In this document: one piece after another, positions 46,362-46,960 of the stretch
Numbering within the stretch: position 1 is the first letter of the stretch
Layout: the number at the start of each line of letters is the position of its first letter
DNA from: a virus
Strand: one strand, 5' to 3'
Length of the DNA stretch: 46,960 nt
IMG/VR virus record: IMGVR_UViG_3300045975_000024
Span: 1 to 46,960 of that record
The notes under the pieces: model-generated
Databases searched by the model: none
What the model was told of the DNA's origin: nothing
The model's input: the letters and a program-made list of their open reading frames with translations, nothing else
Made by a program: the position numbers and the translations under genes

Positions 46362-46377
46362 AATAGGTTATGTCCCC

Positions 46378-46461
46378 ATGATAACAGCACTCGCCATATT
46401 CGGCGCTGTCTCGATCTTCGCTACCGCTTACATTGCGGTGATGGCTTACTGCCTGAAATGA
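46378..46461 (+). CDS. Possible 27-residue membrane peptide in a late-operon gap
   Basis: In the 103-base gap between the spike and lectin-like genes, the plus strand carries ATG 46378 to TGA 46461: L-A-I-F-G-A-V-S-I-F-A-T-A-Y-I-A-V-M-A-Y, a clean TM helix. No ribosome site is evident, and it points against the operon. Could be a small accessory (moron-like) gene or chance. Confidence 0.25.
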   Translation: MITALAIFGAVSIFATAYIAVMAYCLK

Positions 46462-46464
46462 TGT

Positions 46465-46960
46465 TCAGGGCGGGTCGGTAGGCGCCTGCGTTATGGTCCC
46501 GTTTGCGGTAAAGTTTCCGCCGGAACCGTTATTTGTCGGCCACGCGCCAACCAAACCGTGCAGATAAAGAATAGGCTGCGACCCGGTTGGGGTTGACCCG
46601 TCCGAGCCAAGACTGGCTGGGGCGCCACCAGCAGTCCTGAATTTCTGAAGGTTCGTCGCGTTACTAAGGTCTATTGCTTCAGCTTCATTAAAATATAAAA
46701 ACGCCAAATCGCCATTAAAAAATGATGCGGCCGCGAAGGTATTGTTTGCGCCGACGCCCGTAGTGTCAACATTGGTGTCATAGGCAAGATTTATATCGCC
46801 AGCACTGTCGCCACCAGCCTTTACGGAAGATCCGTCAATATACATAAAATTTGCGGATGTTCCGGTTGCCACATCCCATGATGAAGCAAAATGATGCCAT
46901 GTGCTATCTGCGGTATAGGTGCCAGAACTCGTCATCAAAACTCTATTGGTGCCGCCGGTG
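46465..46960 (-). CDS. LamG/concanavalin-like adhesin, C-terminal part
   Basis: Continuation of the gene that starts at 409 across the circular join. This part holds the rest of the lectin-like fold (W-H-H-F-A-S-S-W-D, F-M-Y-I-D-G-S, D-L-A-F-L-Y-F-N-E) and a Gly/Ser/Asn-rich end (N-N-G-S-G-G-N-F-T). In this linear window it has no start; within the 104-base overlap the residue encoded at 46947 is Asn where the left copy has Asp. Confidence 0.8.
   Translation of the reverse strand, partial: TGGTNRVLMTSSGTYTADSTWHHFASSWDVATGTSANFMYIDGSSVKAGGDSAGDINLAYDTNVDTTGVGANNTFAAASFFNGDLAFLYFNEAEAIDLSNATNLQKFRTAGGAPASLGSDGSTPTGSQPILYLHGLVGAWPTNNGSGGNFTANGTITQAPTDPP
46857..46960. repeat. Terminal redundancy, right copy
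   Basis: Same 104 bases as 1-104 with T at 46947 for C at 91. Marks the overlap of a circular map. Confidence 0.93.

Noticed and set aside
1-46960. CRISPR arrays, rRNA, tRNA genes and insertion sequences
   Set aside because: No regularly spaced repeats, no cloverleaf candidates and no transposase genes or terminal inverted repeats were noticed on either strand.

Overview
The window reads as one complete genome of a short-tailed, temperate bacteriophage, about 46.86 kb. Bases 1-104 are repeated at 46857-46960 with one mismatch, and a single lectin-like gene reads unbroken through the join, so the map is circular (a circularly permuted or headful-packaged genome opened at an arbitrary point). 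The head and tail genes are P22-like: portal, gp4-like and gp10-like tail factors, three ejection-type proteins and beta-helix spikes, combined with an N4-gp56-type capsid. No tape measure, sheath or baseplate genes are seen. A DUF5681-type small terminase, a GTA-type three-TM holin, a GH108 muramidase, a DUF6456-like protein and several small families familiar from Rhizobiales prophages suggest an alphaproteobacterial host, probably Rhizobiales. The host is inference.

Layout. (1) Late operon, minus strand, running from 5690 down through 1/46856 and on to 25241: terminases, portal, tail/adhesin proteins, beta-helix spike, scaffold, major capsid protein, probable decoration protein, an embedded glycosyltransferase block (37749-40369), gp4-like adaptor, HNH-AP2 homing endonuclease, gp10-like hub, second spike, ejection proteins, fibre, lysis cassette, exonuclease, small membrane/secreted proteins and an RmlD-like reductase. 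(2) Small early genes, plus strand, 5857-7605, behind an elaborate nested palindrome. (3) A sugar cluster, minus strand, 15091-7540. (4) A lambda-like switch around 17072-17171, with a Cro-like gene and replication genes going left and a short repressor on the right. (5) Plus-strand early region 17865-25236: RecB-like nuclease, recombination-type small genes, HNH, m5C methyltransferase, excisionase, tyrosine integrase, then very small hypothetical genes converging on the end of the late operon.

The most interesting content is the sugar system. The cluster 7540-15091 encodes a nearly complete set of nonulosonic (pseudaminic-acid-like) sugar enzymes: UDP-HexNAc dehydratase, aminotransferase, GNAT acetyltransferase, NeuB/PseI synthase, CMP-transferase, a WbuX/WbuZ amidation pair, the pseudaminic-acid-associated methylase, a second methyltransferase, a hexapeptide acyltransferase and a radical SAM enzyme. 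Two paralogous DUF115 (Maf-like) proteins and a TIGR04372-like glycosyltransferase sit in the late operon directly after the capsid and probable decoration genes. Maf proteins of bacteria attach pseudaminic or legionaminic acid to flagellin, so I infer that this phage may build a nonulosonate and attach it to its own virion proteins. No PseG-like hydrolase is seen, and the aminotransferase and synthase are reduced to single domains, so the route is either streamlined or completed by the host.
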